Positions 48,046 to 56,518 of a stretch of 64,000 bases of DNA are shown here, in pieces. A program made the position numbers and the translations under genes. Positions within the stretch are counted from its first letter, which is position 1. The number at the start of each line of letters is the position of its first letter. The stretch spans positions 248,001 through 312,000 of the forward strand of contig CAWFGX010000012.1 in assembly GCA_963815375.1 (NCBI GenBank). Reading direction: 5' to 3'. This DNA comes from JASHPR01 sp963815375 (GTDB taxonomy: Bacteria; Actinomycetota; Actinomycetes; Streptosporangiales; Streptosporangiaceae). A model generated the notes under the pieces. That model was given only the letters and a program-made list of their open reading frames with translations. It searched no databases and was not told the DNA's origin.

Positions 48046-48608
48046 TCGCCGCAGAGGGCAAGCAGCTTGGTGACGGTAGCCAGATTGCGCGCCGTGCTGG
48101 TCAGGCTGGGTCCGCCGGGCGGGCTGGGACGGGTGAGCGCCACGGCGAGGTCGCTTCGGCCGAAGCCGTCCGGGGTGTGCAGGAAGATAGTGCGGCCGAT
48201 AACCTGCGCCGTGTCGCGGCTGCCCCGCTGCGCAACCCTGCTGATCGCCTCGGTCACCGCCGTCGCCACCTCGGGACCCGGCGCAGCGTTCAGAAAGATT
48301 GCATGAACGGCTTTGGGGTTTGGTTCCTCTGTGTAGGGGTTGTCGCGCGCCACCTGTGCCAGTTCCTCGCGGGACAGGACGATCACGCGGGGGCTGACGC
48401 CGAGCGTGGCCGAGATGGCCTGCTCGAGCGCCTCGGCCAGCGCCGCCGGGTCGGACTGCGCGCTGCTGAACAGCACGTTGCCGCTCTGGATGTAGGTGGC
48501 GACGTCCGCGTGGCCAAGCTCGGTCACGACCTGGCGCAGGTCGGCCATTGCGACCTTGTTGCGGCCGCCGACATTGATTCCGCGGAGCAGGGCGACGTGG
48601 GTGGGCAC
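48042..48608 (-). CDS. DUF1697 family protein
   Basis: 188 residues from GTG 48608, where the family signature begins (THVALLRGINVGGRNKVAMADLR). IQSGNVLFSS (about 43-52) and the C-terminal RNLATVTKLLAL are also conserved. The fold is a ferredoxin-like pair. Function is not established. It stands alone between the glycosylase and the 152-residue unknown. Confidence 0.9.
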   Translation of the reverse strand: MPTHVALLRGINVGGRNKVAMADLRQVVTELGHADVATYIQSGNVLFSSAQSDPAALAEALEQAISATLGVSPRVIVLSREELAQVARDNPYTEEPNPKAVHAIFLNAAPGPEVATAVTEAISRVAQRGSRDTAQVIGRTIFLHTPDGFGRSDLAVALTRPSPPGGPSLTSTARNLATVTKLLALCGD

Positions 48609-48612
48609 GGCA

Positions 48613-49071
48613 TCATTCTGCCGGGCCGGCGGTCCTCTCCGGCCAGAGGCATACCGATGCGGCGCTGAACGACAGCAGTCCGCTGCCACCTGCCGCGCTC
48701 CATTCCAGGCTTACTCTGAACGCATACGGCGGGGCCACCGCCCCGATGACTGGCCGTCTGGTCCGGATCCCCGCGGTATCTGTGATCACCCAGCCCAGGC
48801 GTCTCCAGTAGGCCAGCACCTGCTCACCGATTGCCGCGAACTGTGGCCCGGTGATGCCGCGCAGCCAGTAGCAGCGAGTCACGACCACCATCTTGTCCGC
48901 GCCCGGGCCGCCTGGGCACCGGGCCGCGCTGTCGCTCAGCTCAGCGCTGAACTCCAGCCGCGGCTGCGGGTCCAGCGCGCTGGCCGTGCTGTGCAGGATC
49001 GCGTCCGCGTACGTTGCCGCCTGCCGCGGCGTCATGCCCGGCTGGCCGGCTCTCACCAAATCCGGGATCAC
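48613..49071 (-). CDS. unrecognised 152-residue protein coupled to the DUF1023 hydrolase
   Basis: ATG 49071 overlaps the stop of the hydrolase gene (ATGA), so the two are co-translated. One alpha/beta domain: an initial helix (MTPRQAATYADAILHSTASAL), then strands and a YWLRGITGPQFAAIGEQVLAYWRRLGW helix, with strands to the end (GLLSFSAASVCLWPE). No Cys cluster, lipobox or membrane segment. It is probably a chaperone-like or immunity-like partner of the WXG-type proteins upstream, by analogy only. Confidence 0.7.
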   Translation of the reverse strand: MIPDLVRAGQPGMTPRQAATYADAILHSTASALDPQPRLEFSAELSDSAARCPGGPGADKMVVVTRCYWLRGITGPQFAAIGEQVLAYWRRLGWVITDTAGIRTRRPVIGAVAPPYAFRVSLEWSAAGGSGLLSFSAASVCLWPERTAGPAE

Positions 49072-50936
49072 CCGCTGCCGCTCCCAGCCGTTGTGACCTG
49101 GCCGTACTTGCCGGCCACGATGGCCGCCATGTTCCGCAGGGACGCTGAGCCCTGGTTGAAGTACGTGCTGTGCGCATGGAATGACAGGAAGTAGTTCATG
49201 TCGAACGATGACGGCTCGCCCGGGACGTAGTCCGCGCTGAAGTCGTTGGCGCCGAACGCTGGTGTGGCCGGGTTGGTGCCGAAGAAGCCCGCGTCTGGGT
49301 TCTCATCATGCGCCATGAGCAGCGGAGCGAGGGCGCCGGACTTCACGCCCGGCAAGAAGCCGCTCAGCCCGTGGGTCACCAGCCCGCCGATTCCGCCAAC
49401 CACGGCACCCTCCGCGACGTTGGGCAGCTGCAACTCGGCGTTCGGCGGGATGTCGGGGATTGGGTCGTTGACGTTGGCACCGGCCCACACGTGACTTGGC
49501 GGGATGCCCAGCTGGGCGGCGCTGCTGACGCCGAGACCAGGACTGGCGACGACGACGATGTCACTTGGGCGGACCCCGTCATGGGCGGCGGCCTCGCCGA
49601 TGACCAGGCTGCCGTAGCTGTGGCCGAGCAGCACCGTCCGGCCCGGGGTTCCGGTTGCATGGGCTGCGGCCAGCCCTGACTGGAATCCGGCCAGCGAATG
49701 GGCCCCTGCGACCGCGTCCGCCGTGCTGGCCATGCTCAGGTCGGCGCTGATGCCGTTCGTCTGCGGCGCGTTGTAGCCCAGCCAGTAAATGGACGACAGG
49801 CTCTGGCCGGGGTCAAGCTTGTGCGCCTGCTGCCAGAGGACGATTGCGCTGTTGGTGTCAGTGCCGGTCGTCGCGAGCGTGGAGCCGGTGCCGGGGACGT
49901 ACGTGACACTGGTCGCCGCGGTGTCGGGGTCGCCGTAGGCGACGATCGCCCGCCCGATTCCCGACGTGCTGAACCCCAGCAGGTAGGCCTGGGGCACGCC
50001 GCCTTTGCCGCCGCGCGCCAGGGACTGCGCCAGCACGTTGATCCCGCCCAGTTCGGTCCCGATCTGGTTGATCTGGGCCAGCCACTGCTCGGCGGCGGGA
50101 TTAGACACCCAGCCGACTTTTATGCCCTCCCAGACAGCACCGGGCGGCTCATGCGCCTTCAGCCAGGCGAGCTGGCGTTCCAGGCTCGCCTGTTCCTCGC
50201 TCATCTCCAGGCGGTTCGCCTGGTCCCGCGCGGTGGCCGGGAGCCCGTTCATCCACCCGATCTGGGCCGGGAACTGGTGGATGAGCTGCTGCTGGGCCGC
50301 GCGATCCAGCGCCGTCCACCAGTCGTTGATCTCCTTCGGGGACATGCCCGCTGGTGGCAGCAGCTCGTGTCCCAGCTTCGCGGCCAGGTTGCTGGCGGCC
50401 GCCACGGCCGATGCGGGCCCCGGCAGTTCGGCGAGCTGCGCGCTGACCTGGCTGTCCACCTCCTCGGCTAGCTGAAGCGCCTTCGCCACGAGGCCGCACA
50501 CCTCGCCCGCCGCCGGCGGCAGCTGCAGAAACGCGGCCTCTTCCTCCTGCGCCGCGCGTTCCAGCGGGCCTGAGAGTGCTGGCCAGGCCAGCGATACGTC
50601 ACCGGCCGGCCCGATCGCCAGGCCATTGCCTGCCGCGAGATCCTGGGCGGTCCGCAGCAGTGCCTGCGCGCCAGAGATGCCCATGGCAGCGTCGCGGTAG
50701 ACAGCGGCCATCGCGTTCATGTCCGCGGTGGTCGCCGTGAGCTGTCCCGACACGGCCGACAAGCTGGTGCTCGCCGCGTCGGCCGCCTGCCCGGTCCAGG
50801 AGCTCAGGAACAGCGGGTTTGTCTGCGCCGCGAAGTCATGAGAGATCTGCCCGAGTTGCCCGGCCGCGGACTGCCAGTCGGCAGCAGCTTTCTGCAGCAG
50901 GTCAGGCTGGGCTGCCCGCAGTGTCGCCAGGTCCAC
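49068..50936 (-). CDS. DUF1023 alpha/beta-hydrolase with WXG100-like N-terminus
   Basis: 622 residues. Residues about 1-110 form a helical hairpin with W-T-G (SSWTGQAADAAST, about 46-58), a WXG100/ESX-type module. Residues about 330-560 are an alpha/beta hydrolase of the DUF1023 type, with nucleophile GHSYGSLVIG and DIVVVASPGLGV; a late His (SFHAHSTYF) may complete the triad. Such proteins are widespread in actinomycetes and some are secreted by type VII systems, but no ESX machinery is present in this window. Follows the EspC-like gene by 12 nt. Confidence 0.88.
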   Translation of the reverse strand: MDLATLRAAQPDLLQKAAADWQSAAGQLGQISHDFAAQTNPLFLSSWTGQAADAASTSLSAVSGQLTATTADMNAMAAVYRDAAMGISGAQALLRTAQDLAAGNGLAIGPAGDVSLAWPALSGPLERAAQEEEAAFLQLPPAAGEVCGLVAKALQLAEEVDSQVSAQLAELPGPASAVAAASNLAAKLGHELLPPAGMSPKEINDWWTALDRAAQQQLIHQFPAQIGWMNGLPATARDQANRLEMSEEQASLERQLAWLKAHEPPGAVWEGIKVGWVSNPAAEQWLAQINQIGTELGGINVLAQSLARGGKGGVPQAYLLGFSTSGIGRAIVAYGDPDTAATSVTYVPGTGSTLATTGTDTNSAIVLWQQAHKLDPGQSLSSIYWLGYNAPQTNGISADLSMASTADAVAGAHSLAGFQSGLAAAHATGTPGRTVLLGHSYGSLVIGEAAAHDGVRPSDIVVVASPGLGVSSAAQLGIPPSHVWAGANVNDPIPDIPPNAELQLPNVAEGAVVGGIGGLVTHGLSGFLPGVKSGALAPLLMAHDENPDAGFFGTNPATPAFGANDFSADYVPGEPSSFDMNYFLSFHAHSTYFNQGSASLRNMAAIVAGKYGQVTTAGSGSG

Positions 50937-50948
50937 CGAGCTTCGCCG

Positions 50949-51284
50949 CTAGCGCCCGGCCGGCTGGCCGGCGGCAAAAATCTTCTGCACGAGCGCGGTT
51001 TCCGCCGTCCCGTAAATGCCTGCGGACGCGGCCAGCCGGTCACCGGCGCCAGCCACCGCGGCTGCCTGGGTCGTCACCGCCTGGCGCCAGCGCGCTCCTG
51101 CAGTCGACGACGCCGCACCGATCCGCCACATCGGGCAGGCAGAGGCCGCTGCGGAAGACGCCGCGGACGTCCCGGCCGCCAGGTCGCGCACTGCCGCCGA
51201 CAGCTCGGTGAGCTGCCGCGCCGCCTGCTGCAGGTCCTGCAGGTTCACCTGCAAGCCACCGCTGCTTCCTGCCGCCGTCGCCAT
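50949..51284 (-). CDS. EspC/WXG100-like helical protein
   Basis: 111 residues, almost wholly helical and Ala-rich, forming a hairpin of about 40 + 40 residues around residue 50. An N-terminal LQVNLQDLQQAARQLTELSAA helix and the central ACPMWRIG turn resemble small type VII secretion substrates. It directly precedes the WXG-hydrolase gene, so the two products may bind each other as ESX pairs do. Confidence 0.75.
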   Translation of the reverse strand: MATAAGSSGGLQVNLQDLQQAARQLTELSAAVRDLAAGTSAASSAAASACPMWRIGAASSTAGARWRQAVTTQAAAVAGAGDRLAASAGIYGTAETALVQKIFAAGQPAGR

Positions 51285-51495
51285 CTCCGCGCCTTCCGTT
51301 CATCGAAGAAGTCAGGATATAGAGGGAAACCGATCTGACACCTGATGATCAGAAAGAATCTCATGCGGCACCGAATGCTATGACGGCGCGAACCATGAGC
51401 ACAGCAGCTACCGACAGTAGCGTTAGCTAATCGCTGCGTGGGCATACCCACTGTCATCGTTCCGGGGGGCTGAGCGACGACATTGGGGGTGGACG

Positions 51496-52560
51496 ATGGC
51501 CCGGAAGTTTGCCGCTGAACTCCTCGGCACGGCGCTCCTGGTGCTCTTCGGCGCCGGTGCCGCAGCGCTGGTGTTCGGGTTCCGCATCTTCGGCTCCAGC
51601 TACGCCGCCGGCCTCGTCGCTGTTGCCCTGACCTTCGGGCTGATCTACGCCGCTCTGGTCTACGTGATCGGGCCGATCTCGGGCGGCCACGTCAACCCCG
51701 CAGTGACGCTGGGTGCGTTCCTGGGCAAGCGGATCACGGCCGCCGAACTCGGCGGCTACTGGGCGGCCCAGCTCATTGGCTCCATCCTCGGCGCGCTTGT
51801 GCTGTGGTGGATGCTCGCGACGTCGCCGTTCTACAACAAGGCGAGGGTTGGGCTGGGTGCCAACGGCTATGGCGCGAACTCGTTCCTGCGCGTTGGCGGT
51901 GGCGGGGCCTTCCTGGTCGAGGTAGTGCTCACTGGCGTGTTCGTGCTGGTGGTGCTCAGCCTGACCCGCGAGCGCGCCACCCTGCCCGTCGCCGGGATGG
52001 GTATCGGCATCGCGCTGGCCCTGGCCAACATGATCGGCATCCCGTTCGACGGCGCGTCTATCAACCCGGCGCGTAGCTTCGGGCCCGCGATAGTCGCCGG
52101 GGGTTCGGTGCTGTCGCAGCTCTGGCTATTCCTGATCGCGCCACTCATAGGTGGCGTGCTTGCCGCCGGCGTTCATATGCTCTTCTACCCTGTGCCTGCG
52201 TCCGGGCAGACTGCTGACAGCCAGGCGCTGGAACCGTCCGCCGCGCGCCACGCGGGCGACGGCTCGCAGCACGGGGCGTCCGGAGGCGCGACCAGCGCGG
52301 CGCCGCGAGCGTCCGGAGCCACGCCCGGCGAGCCGGAAGAAGCCGCCCGTTCAGCGCCCGGTCCGGCCGCCGATCAGAGCGTTGCGGGCAGACTTCGGCA
52401 GTTGCTCCGCCGTTTATTCGGTCGCCCCGCGGCGCACCGGCGTGGAACGCTGGCGACGTGGCTGACCGGCACTTCGCGGATCCCCGGCTGGCCGATCTGT
52501 ACGACGTGTGGGACCAGCCGGAGCGACGCGACGATTTGGGGTTCTACCTCCCGATTGTGA
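51496..52560 (+). CDS. MIP/aquaporin family channel, copy 2, with long C-terminal tail
   Basis: 354 residues from ATG 51496 with GGGGGTGG upstream. Six membrane helices in the first 235 residues and both NPA boxes (GHVNPAVT, ASINPARS), so a water or glycerol pore. The family usually stops near VHMLFYPV; here a 120-residue Ala/Pro/Ser-rich, low-complexity tail follows and its last 103 nt overlap the methyltransferase gene in another frame. The tail may be non-essential read-through. Confidence 0.88.
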   Translation: MARKFAAELLGTALLVLFGAGAAALVFGFRIFGSSYAAGLVAVALTFGLIYAALVYVIGPISGGHVNPAVTLGAFLGKRITAAELGGYWAAQLIGSILGALVLWWMLATSPFYNKARVGLGANGYGANSFLRVGGGGAFLVEVVLTGVFVLVVLSLTRERATLPVAGMGIGIALALANMIGIPFDGASINPARSFGPAIVAGGSVLSQLWLFLIAPLIGGVLAAGVHMLFYPVPASGQTADSQALEPSAARHAGDGSQHGASGGATSAAPRASGATPGEPEEAARSAPGPAADQSVAGRLRQLLRRLFGRPAAHRRGTLATWLTGTSRIPGWPICTTCGTSRSDATIWGSTSRL

Positions 52561-53201
52561 TGGGCGCCGAGGCTGTGCTCGACGTCGGCTGCGGAACCGG
52601 GGCTCTGCTGCGCCTGGCCCGCCAGGCCGGGCACGCCGGGCGGCTGTGCGGGCTCGACCCGGCGGACGGGATGCTGCGGGTGGCGCGGCAGCGGACGGAC
52701 ATCGGCTGGGTGAACGGCGCGGCTGCGTCGGCCGCGTGGGACCAGGAGTTCGACCTGGCCGTCATGACCGGCCACGCGTTTCAGGTGCTGGTCACCGGCG
52801 ACGACATCCGGGCCTCGCTCGCCGCGATCCGCGCTGCCTTGCGCGGCGATGGCCGCTTCGCGTTCGAGACCCGCAACCCGCTGGCACGCGCATGGCAAAG
52901 GTGGACCCCGGAGTATGCCGTCGAGGCTGTCGGGCCTGCTGGTGACCCGGTCCGGATGGCACACCAGGTCGACCGGCCGTTCGACGGGCGCACGCTCTCG
53001 TTCACCACGACCTACACCAGCCCCGCCTGGGACGGCCCGCAGCTCAGCCACAGCACGCTGCGATTCCTCGCCGCGGCCGAACTAGCGGAGTTCCTGTCCG
53101 GCGCGGGTTTCGTGATCGAGGACCAGTTCGGCGACTGGGACCGCCAGCCGCTGACCGGCGCCAGCCCGGAGATCATCACGATCGCTCGCCGCGCGGGCTG
53201 A
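52458..53201 (+). CDS. class I SAM-dependent methyltransferase
   Basis: 247 residues from GTG 52458. SAM-binding motif I is EAVLDVGCGTGALLRLA (about 37-53), followed by the acidic GLDPADGMLRVAR (motif II) and FDLAVMTGHAFQVLV (motif IV). The C-terminal part is of the small-molecule methyltransferase type (YTSPAWDG, EFLSGAGFVIEDQFGDWD). Substrate unknown. The start lies inside the channel gene's 3' end. Confidence 0.9.
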   Translation: MADRHFADPRLADLYDVWDQPERRDDLGFYLPIVMGAEAVLDVGCGTGALLRLARQAGHAGRLCGLDPADGMLRVARQRTDIGWVNGAAASAAWDQEFDLAVMTGHAFQVLVTGDDIRASLAAIRAALRGDGRFAFETRNPLARAWQRWTPEYAVEAVGPAGDPVRMAHQVDRPFDGRTLSFTTTYTSPAWDGPQLSHSTLRFLAAAELAEFLSGAGFVIEDQFGDWDRQPLTGASPEIITIARRAG

Positions 53202-53221
53202 CCGGCCGGTCAGCGTCCTCG

Positions 53222-53761
53222 CTAGGGGACGATGCCATCCCGGCCGACGGCCCCAGGCCCGTTGTGGACGACGTCTTCACCTTCGGCCTTCCAGGTCGCC
53301 GCGATCTGCTGGCCCGCCTGCTTCCAGGCCTGCCCGCTGAAGGTGTCGGGCGACTGCGCCCCGGTGAGCCCCGCGGCATAGGCCCACGATCCCTGGGCCA
53401 CCTGCGCGTCCGTGAGGTGCGGATCGCCCACGGCGGCGTCCACCACATCCTTGGCCGAGGCGGTCACCGTCTGCTCGGCGTCGTGGTAAGCCCCGGCGGC
53501 AAGCCCAAGCCGCTGCGCGATCTGGTTGCCGTCCTGCACCAGCGTGCGCACGCCCCACTGCCAGCGGCCGAAGAACCCGGCGAGCGCCGACTGCAGCGGC
53601 GGGCAGCCGACCTGCAGACCGTTCAGCGACAGCCCGGTGAATCCCCGCCCGACCTCGGCCTCCTCGGAAATGCCGATCTTCCCGAGCGCCCCGATCACGC
53701 CGTTGATGCCCTGCGCCGTCTCCTGCATCGCGCTGACGTCCACAGTGAAGCCGCTGGCCAT
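53222..53761 (-). CDS. WXG100/ESX-like helical protein
   Basis: 179 residues; ATG 53761 is placed 6 nt after an AGGAGG site, better than the ATG two codons earlier. The start (SGFTVDVSAMQETAQGINGVIGALGKI) and the following helix-turn-helix with FFGRWQWGVRTLVQDGN resemble WXG100-superfamily proteins. The C-terminal half is helical and ends GRDGIVP. It resembles the EspC-like gene at 50949 in style; the two may be paired substrates. Confidence 0.72.
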   Translation of the reverse strand: MASGFTVDVSAMQETAQGINGVIGALGKIGISEEAEVGRGFTGLSLNGLQVGCPPLQSALAGFFGRWQWGVRTLVQDGNQIAQRLGLAAGAYHDAEQTVTASAKDVVDAAVGDPHLTDAQVAQGSWAYAAGLTGAQSPDTFSGQAWKQAGQQIAATWKAEGEDVVHNGPGAVGRDGIVP

Positions 53762-53932
53762 CGCCATCCTCCTGCCGCGTCCCTGGCCGCAAGCGTAACC
53801 AACCAGGCAGAAGATGTGCTGTTTTGCCCAGAACGCGGCTGACCCTCCCTACCCCCGCGGACAGCACCCCGTAAGGCTCCGACCGAGCCCCACGGCGGCC
53901 ACCGGCTGGCGCTGCCGGTGGCCCGCCGTAGC

Positions 53933-54952
53933 ATGCGGTTTGTGACTGTGCACACGGACCTGCTCTCCGCCGAGGACCTCGAAGGTCATCGGCGGGAGCT
54001 CACCGGGTACTGCTACAGGATGCTCGGGTCGGGCTTCGAGGCCGAGGACGCCGTGCAGGAGACGATGGTGCGGGCCTGGCGTGCCGGTGACAGCTTCGAG
54101 GGGCGGTCAAGTTTCAGGTCCTGGCTCTACCGCATCGCCACCAACGTCTGCATCGACATGCTGCGCGGCCGTCAGCGCCGGGCCCGGCCCATGGAACTCG
54201 GACCATCGCGGCCGCCGGTGGAATCCTCACTGCACGAGGTCCTGCCCGAGGGAAGCTGGGTATCGCCGATCGCTGATGACCGGGTGCTCCCGCCGGAGGC
54301 CGATCCAGCCGAGGTCGCGCTCGCCCGGGACAGCATCCGGCTCGCGTTCGTGGCTGCGCTGCAGCACCTGCCGCCCCGGCAGCGGGCCGTCCTGATCTTG
54401 TGCGAGGTGCTCCGCTGGCAGGCGTCCGAGGCGGCCCAGCTGCTGGAGACCAGCGTGGCGGCGGTCAACAGCGCGCTGCAGCGAGCCCGGGCCACCCTCA
54501 CGTCGGCCGGAATCAGCCTCGCTGACATGGCTGGGCAGGCCGCGGTCGACGCGGGCCAGCGCGACCTGCTGGCCCGCTACGTGGATGCGTTCGAGCGCTA
54601 TGACGTCGACAGCCTCGTCAACCTGCTGCACCAGGACGCGGTCCAGTCCATGCCTCCGTACGCGATGTGGCTGAGCGGTGGCCGTGACATCGTCGCGTGG
54701 ATGGTTGGCCCAGGCTCGGGCTGTCGCGGCTCGCGGCTCATCCCGGTTGCCGCCAACGGGGGCCCCGCGTTCGGCCACTACAAGCCGGACCCCGAGAGCG
54801 GGGAGCTCAAGCCGTGGGCAATCCAGGTGATCGAGATTTCAGGCGACCACGTCACTGCCATTCACTCGTTCCTGGAGGCCGACCGCCTCTTCCCCGGGTT
54901 CGGCCTGCCAGCCCACCTCCCGCCACCATCCCGGCCCAGGCGCTCGGGCTGA
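53933..54952 (+). CDS. sigG: SigG-type RNA polymerase ECF sigma factor with SnoaL-like domain
   Basis: 339 residues from ATG 53933. Sigma2 (LTGYCYRMLGSGFEAEDAVQETMVRAWRA, SSFRSWLYRIATNVCIDMLR) and sigma4 (ALQHLPPRQRAVLILCEVLRWQASEAAQLL) regions, then a SnoaL-like alpha+beta domain (about 205-330, LLARYVDAFERYDVDSLVNLLH). This is the layout of the SigG/ECF56 group, which uses its own C-terminal domain instead of an anti-sigma factor. The gene is alone on its strand; a promoter was not identified. Confidence 0.92.
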   Translation: MRFVTVHTDLLSAEDLEGHRRELTGYCYRMLGSGFEAEDAVQETMVRAWRAGDSFEGRSSFRSWLYRIATNVCIDMLRGRQRRARPMELGPSRPPVESSLHEVLPEGSWVSPIADDRVLPPEADPAEVALARDSIRLAFVAALQHLPPRQRAVLILCEVLRWQASEAAQLLETSVAAVNSALQRARATLTSAGISLADMAGQAAVDAGQRDLLARYVDAFERYDVDSLVNLLHQDAVQSMPPYAMWLSGGRDIVAWMVGPGSGCRGSRLIPVAANGGPAFGHYKPDPESGELKPWAIQVIEISGDHVTAIHSFLEADRLFPGFGLPAHLPPPSRPRRSG

Positions 54953-54984
54953 GGTTCGGCCGGGACATCGGTCACCTGCCCTGA

Positions 54985-56403
54985 TTACCTGGAAAGCACA
55001 AGTGTCGGAAGCCCGGCGGGTGAGCCGCCCGCGTTCATCACGCCTGACTCGTAAACGCTCATCTCGGTGATCGCGAGCTCGCTGCCGGAGCTGGCTGTCG
55101 GCACTGCCAGGGCGCCCATCTGCATATCATGCGCGTAGTCGTACGCGTTTCCGCCGGCCACGTTGAGCACCGGCAGCGCGGTGCGGCTGAGCAGCCGACC
55201 GGTGCGGGCGTCGTAGCCGTACAGCCATAGCTGGGTGGACGGAAGGGTCTGCCCGTCACCGACCCCGTCAGGGATCGGCGGGCCAGCGGAATCGGTGATC
55301 ACGTCGGCCTGGCTGGAGCTGGCCAGGAAGGGCCCAGCGTTCAGGCTCTCACCGCCCGGCACGCTGTGCTGCCACAGCAGCTGCCCGGTAGCCGTATCCC
55401 AGGCGCCGAACAGGTCAGACGAGTCACCCGCGGACGAAGAGTCGCCCACCAGCAGCAGGTCATCCCCGTCATAAGTGCTCGGGCCGCGCAGGGCAGCGAT
55501 CGTGCGCTCCTGGCGCCCCGAGCTGGCGTTGATGACCTCATAGGTTGCCAGCTCGCTGGTTCCGCCAACGACCGTGTCCGGGCCGGCCGCGACAGGCGCC
55601 TGGAGCCAGCCCGGATAGGGCTCCTGCCACCGCAGCTGACCGGTGGACAGGTCATACCCCTGCAGGCGATGGGCGCAGCTTGAGCCGTCGTCCGCGGCAT
55701 GCAGGCCGACCACGACGACGTCCGTGGTCAGCGCTGGGCCGTAGAACTGGCACGGGGCGCCGATCTGGCGGCTCCACAGCGGTGATCCGGTGGACTCGCT
55801 CACGGCGGCGATCTCGCTGTTGCTGATGACCAGCGCTGTCCCCTGCGACCCGGGCTTCTCGGCGGCCCAGACCTGGCCGGCGGTGGCCCCGACGTCGTGG
55901 TGCCAGGCGATCACGGCGGAGCGCGGGTCGATCCGCACCAGCAGCCCGTCCTCCCACAGCACGTTCAGGCCGTTAGGCGCTGCGGTGACCGATACCACGT
56001 CATGGCCGGGCCGCTCGTATGACCAGTAGAGCCGGCCGGTGCGCAGGCTCACGGCTGCGATCCCGTCGGTCACTTCCGTGGTGGCGGAGCCGCTCGGGGT
56101 GCGCACGTGGTTGCCGTCACCGACGATGGCCAGCCCGCCCTCCAGCCGCACCACACCGTAGAAGTGCGCGACGATGTGCGGCTGACCGGTCGCTGCCAGC
56201 GGTGCCGGGTAGGGGCCGAACGGCCCGCTGACGGTCTCGCCGTAGCCGCCGGGCAGCACCAGCGCGGCGGTCACGCCCCCGGCTACCACGACCACGGCCA
56301 CCGCCGCTGTGAGCAGCCGGTGCCGCCCGAGGGCCCGCACGATCCGCCGCAGCCGTCCTGGCTGCTCAGACGCTGACGCGATTGACTGCTCGTCCTGGAC
56401 CAT
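54985..56403 (-). CDS. membrane-anchored PQQ-type beta-propeller protein
   Basis: 472 residues from ATG 56403; GTG 56415 is the alternative. One N-terminal membrane helix (LLTAAVAVVVVAGGVTAALVL, about 31-50) leaves the rest outside. The outer part has the repeating pattern of PQQ-like beta-propeller blades, each with a xGxLxW core (TGRLYWSYERPG, TGSPLWSRQIG, TGQLRWQEPY, TGQLLWQHSV). No catalytic residues of PQQ dehydrogenases are seen. It is probably a scaffold or sensor, and is divergent from the SARP gene with a shared 115-nt control region. Confidence 0.85.
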   Translation of the reverse strand: MVQDEQSIASASEQPGRLRRIVRALGRHRLLTAAVAVVVVAGGVTAALVLPGGYGETVSGPFGPYPAPLAATGQPHIVAHFYGVVRLEGGLAIVGDGNHVRTPSGSATTEVTDGIAAVSLRTGRLYWSYERPGHDVVSVTAAPNGLNVLWEDGLLVRIDPRSAVIAWHHDVGATAGQVWAAEKPGSQGTALVISNSEIAAVSESTGSPLWSRQIGAPCQFYGPALTTDVVVVGLHAADDGSSCAHRLQGYDLSTGQLRWQEPYPGWLQAPVAAGPDTVVGGTSELATYEVINASSGRQERTIAALRGPSTYDGDDLLLVGDSSSAGDSSDLFGAWDTATGQLLWQHSVPGGESLNAGPFLASSSQADVITDSAGPPIPDGVGDGQTLPSTQLWLYGYDARTGRLLSRTALPVLNVAGGNAYDYAHDMQMGALAVPTASSGSELAITEMSVYESGVMNAGGSPAGLPTLVLSR

Positions 56404-56453
56404 GTCCCATCCCACCCGATCAGACTCTTGTGCTCAGCAGCTTGTCGTGGGCC

Positions 56454-56482
56454 CGTAGCATTCGCGTAGCACTCACATAGCA
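56454..56482 (+). promoter_or_regulatory. three SARP-type heptad repeats with 11-bp period
   Basis: CGTAGCA (56454), CGTAGCA (56465) and CATAGCA (56476) follow each other exactly 11 bp apart, one helical turn, in the divergent region in front of the AfsR/SARP gene. SARP proteins bind direct heptad repeats of this spacing overlapping the -35 region. This is probably an autoregulatory site. Confidence 0.6.
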
Positions 56483-56518
56483 GTGCTGGGCAGCGCTCTG
56501 ACCCGGGGAGGCAGCCTG

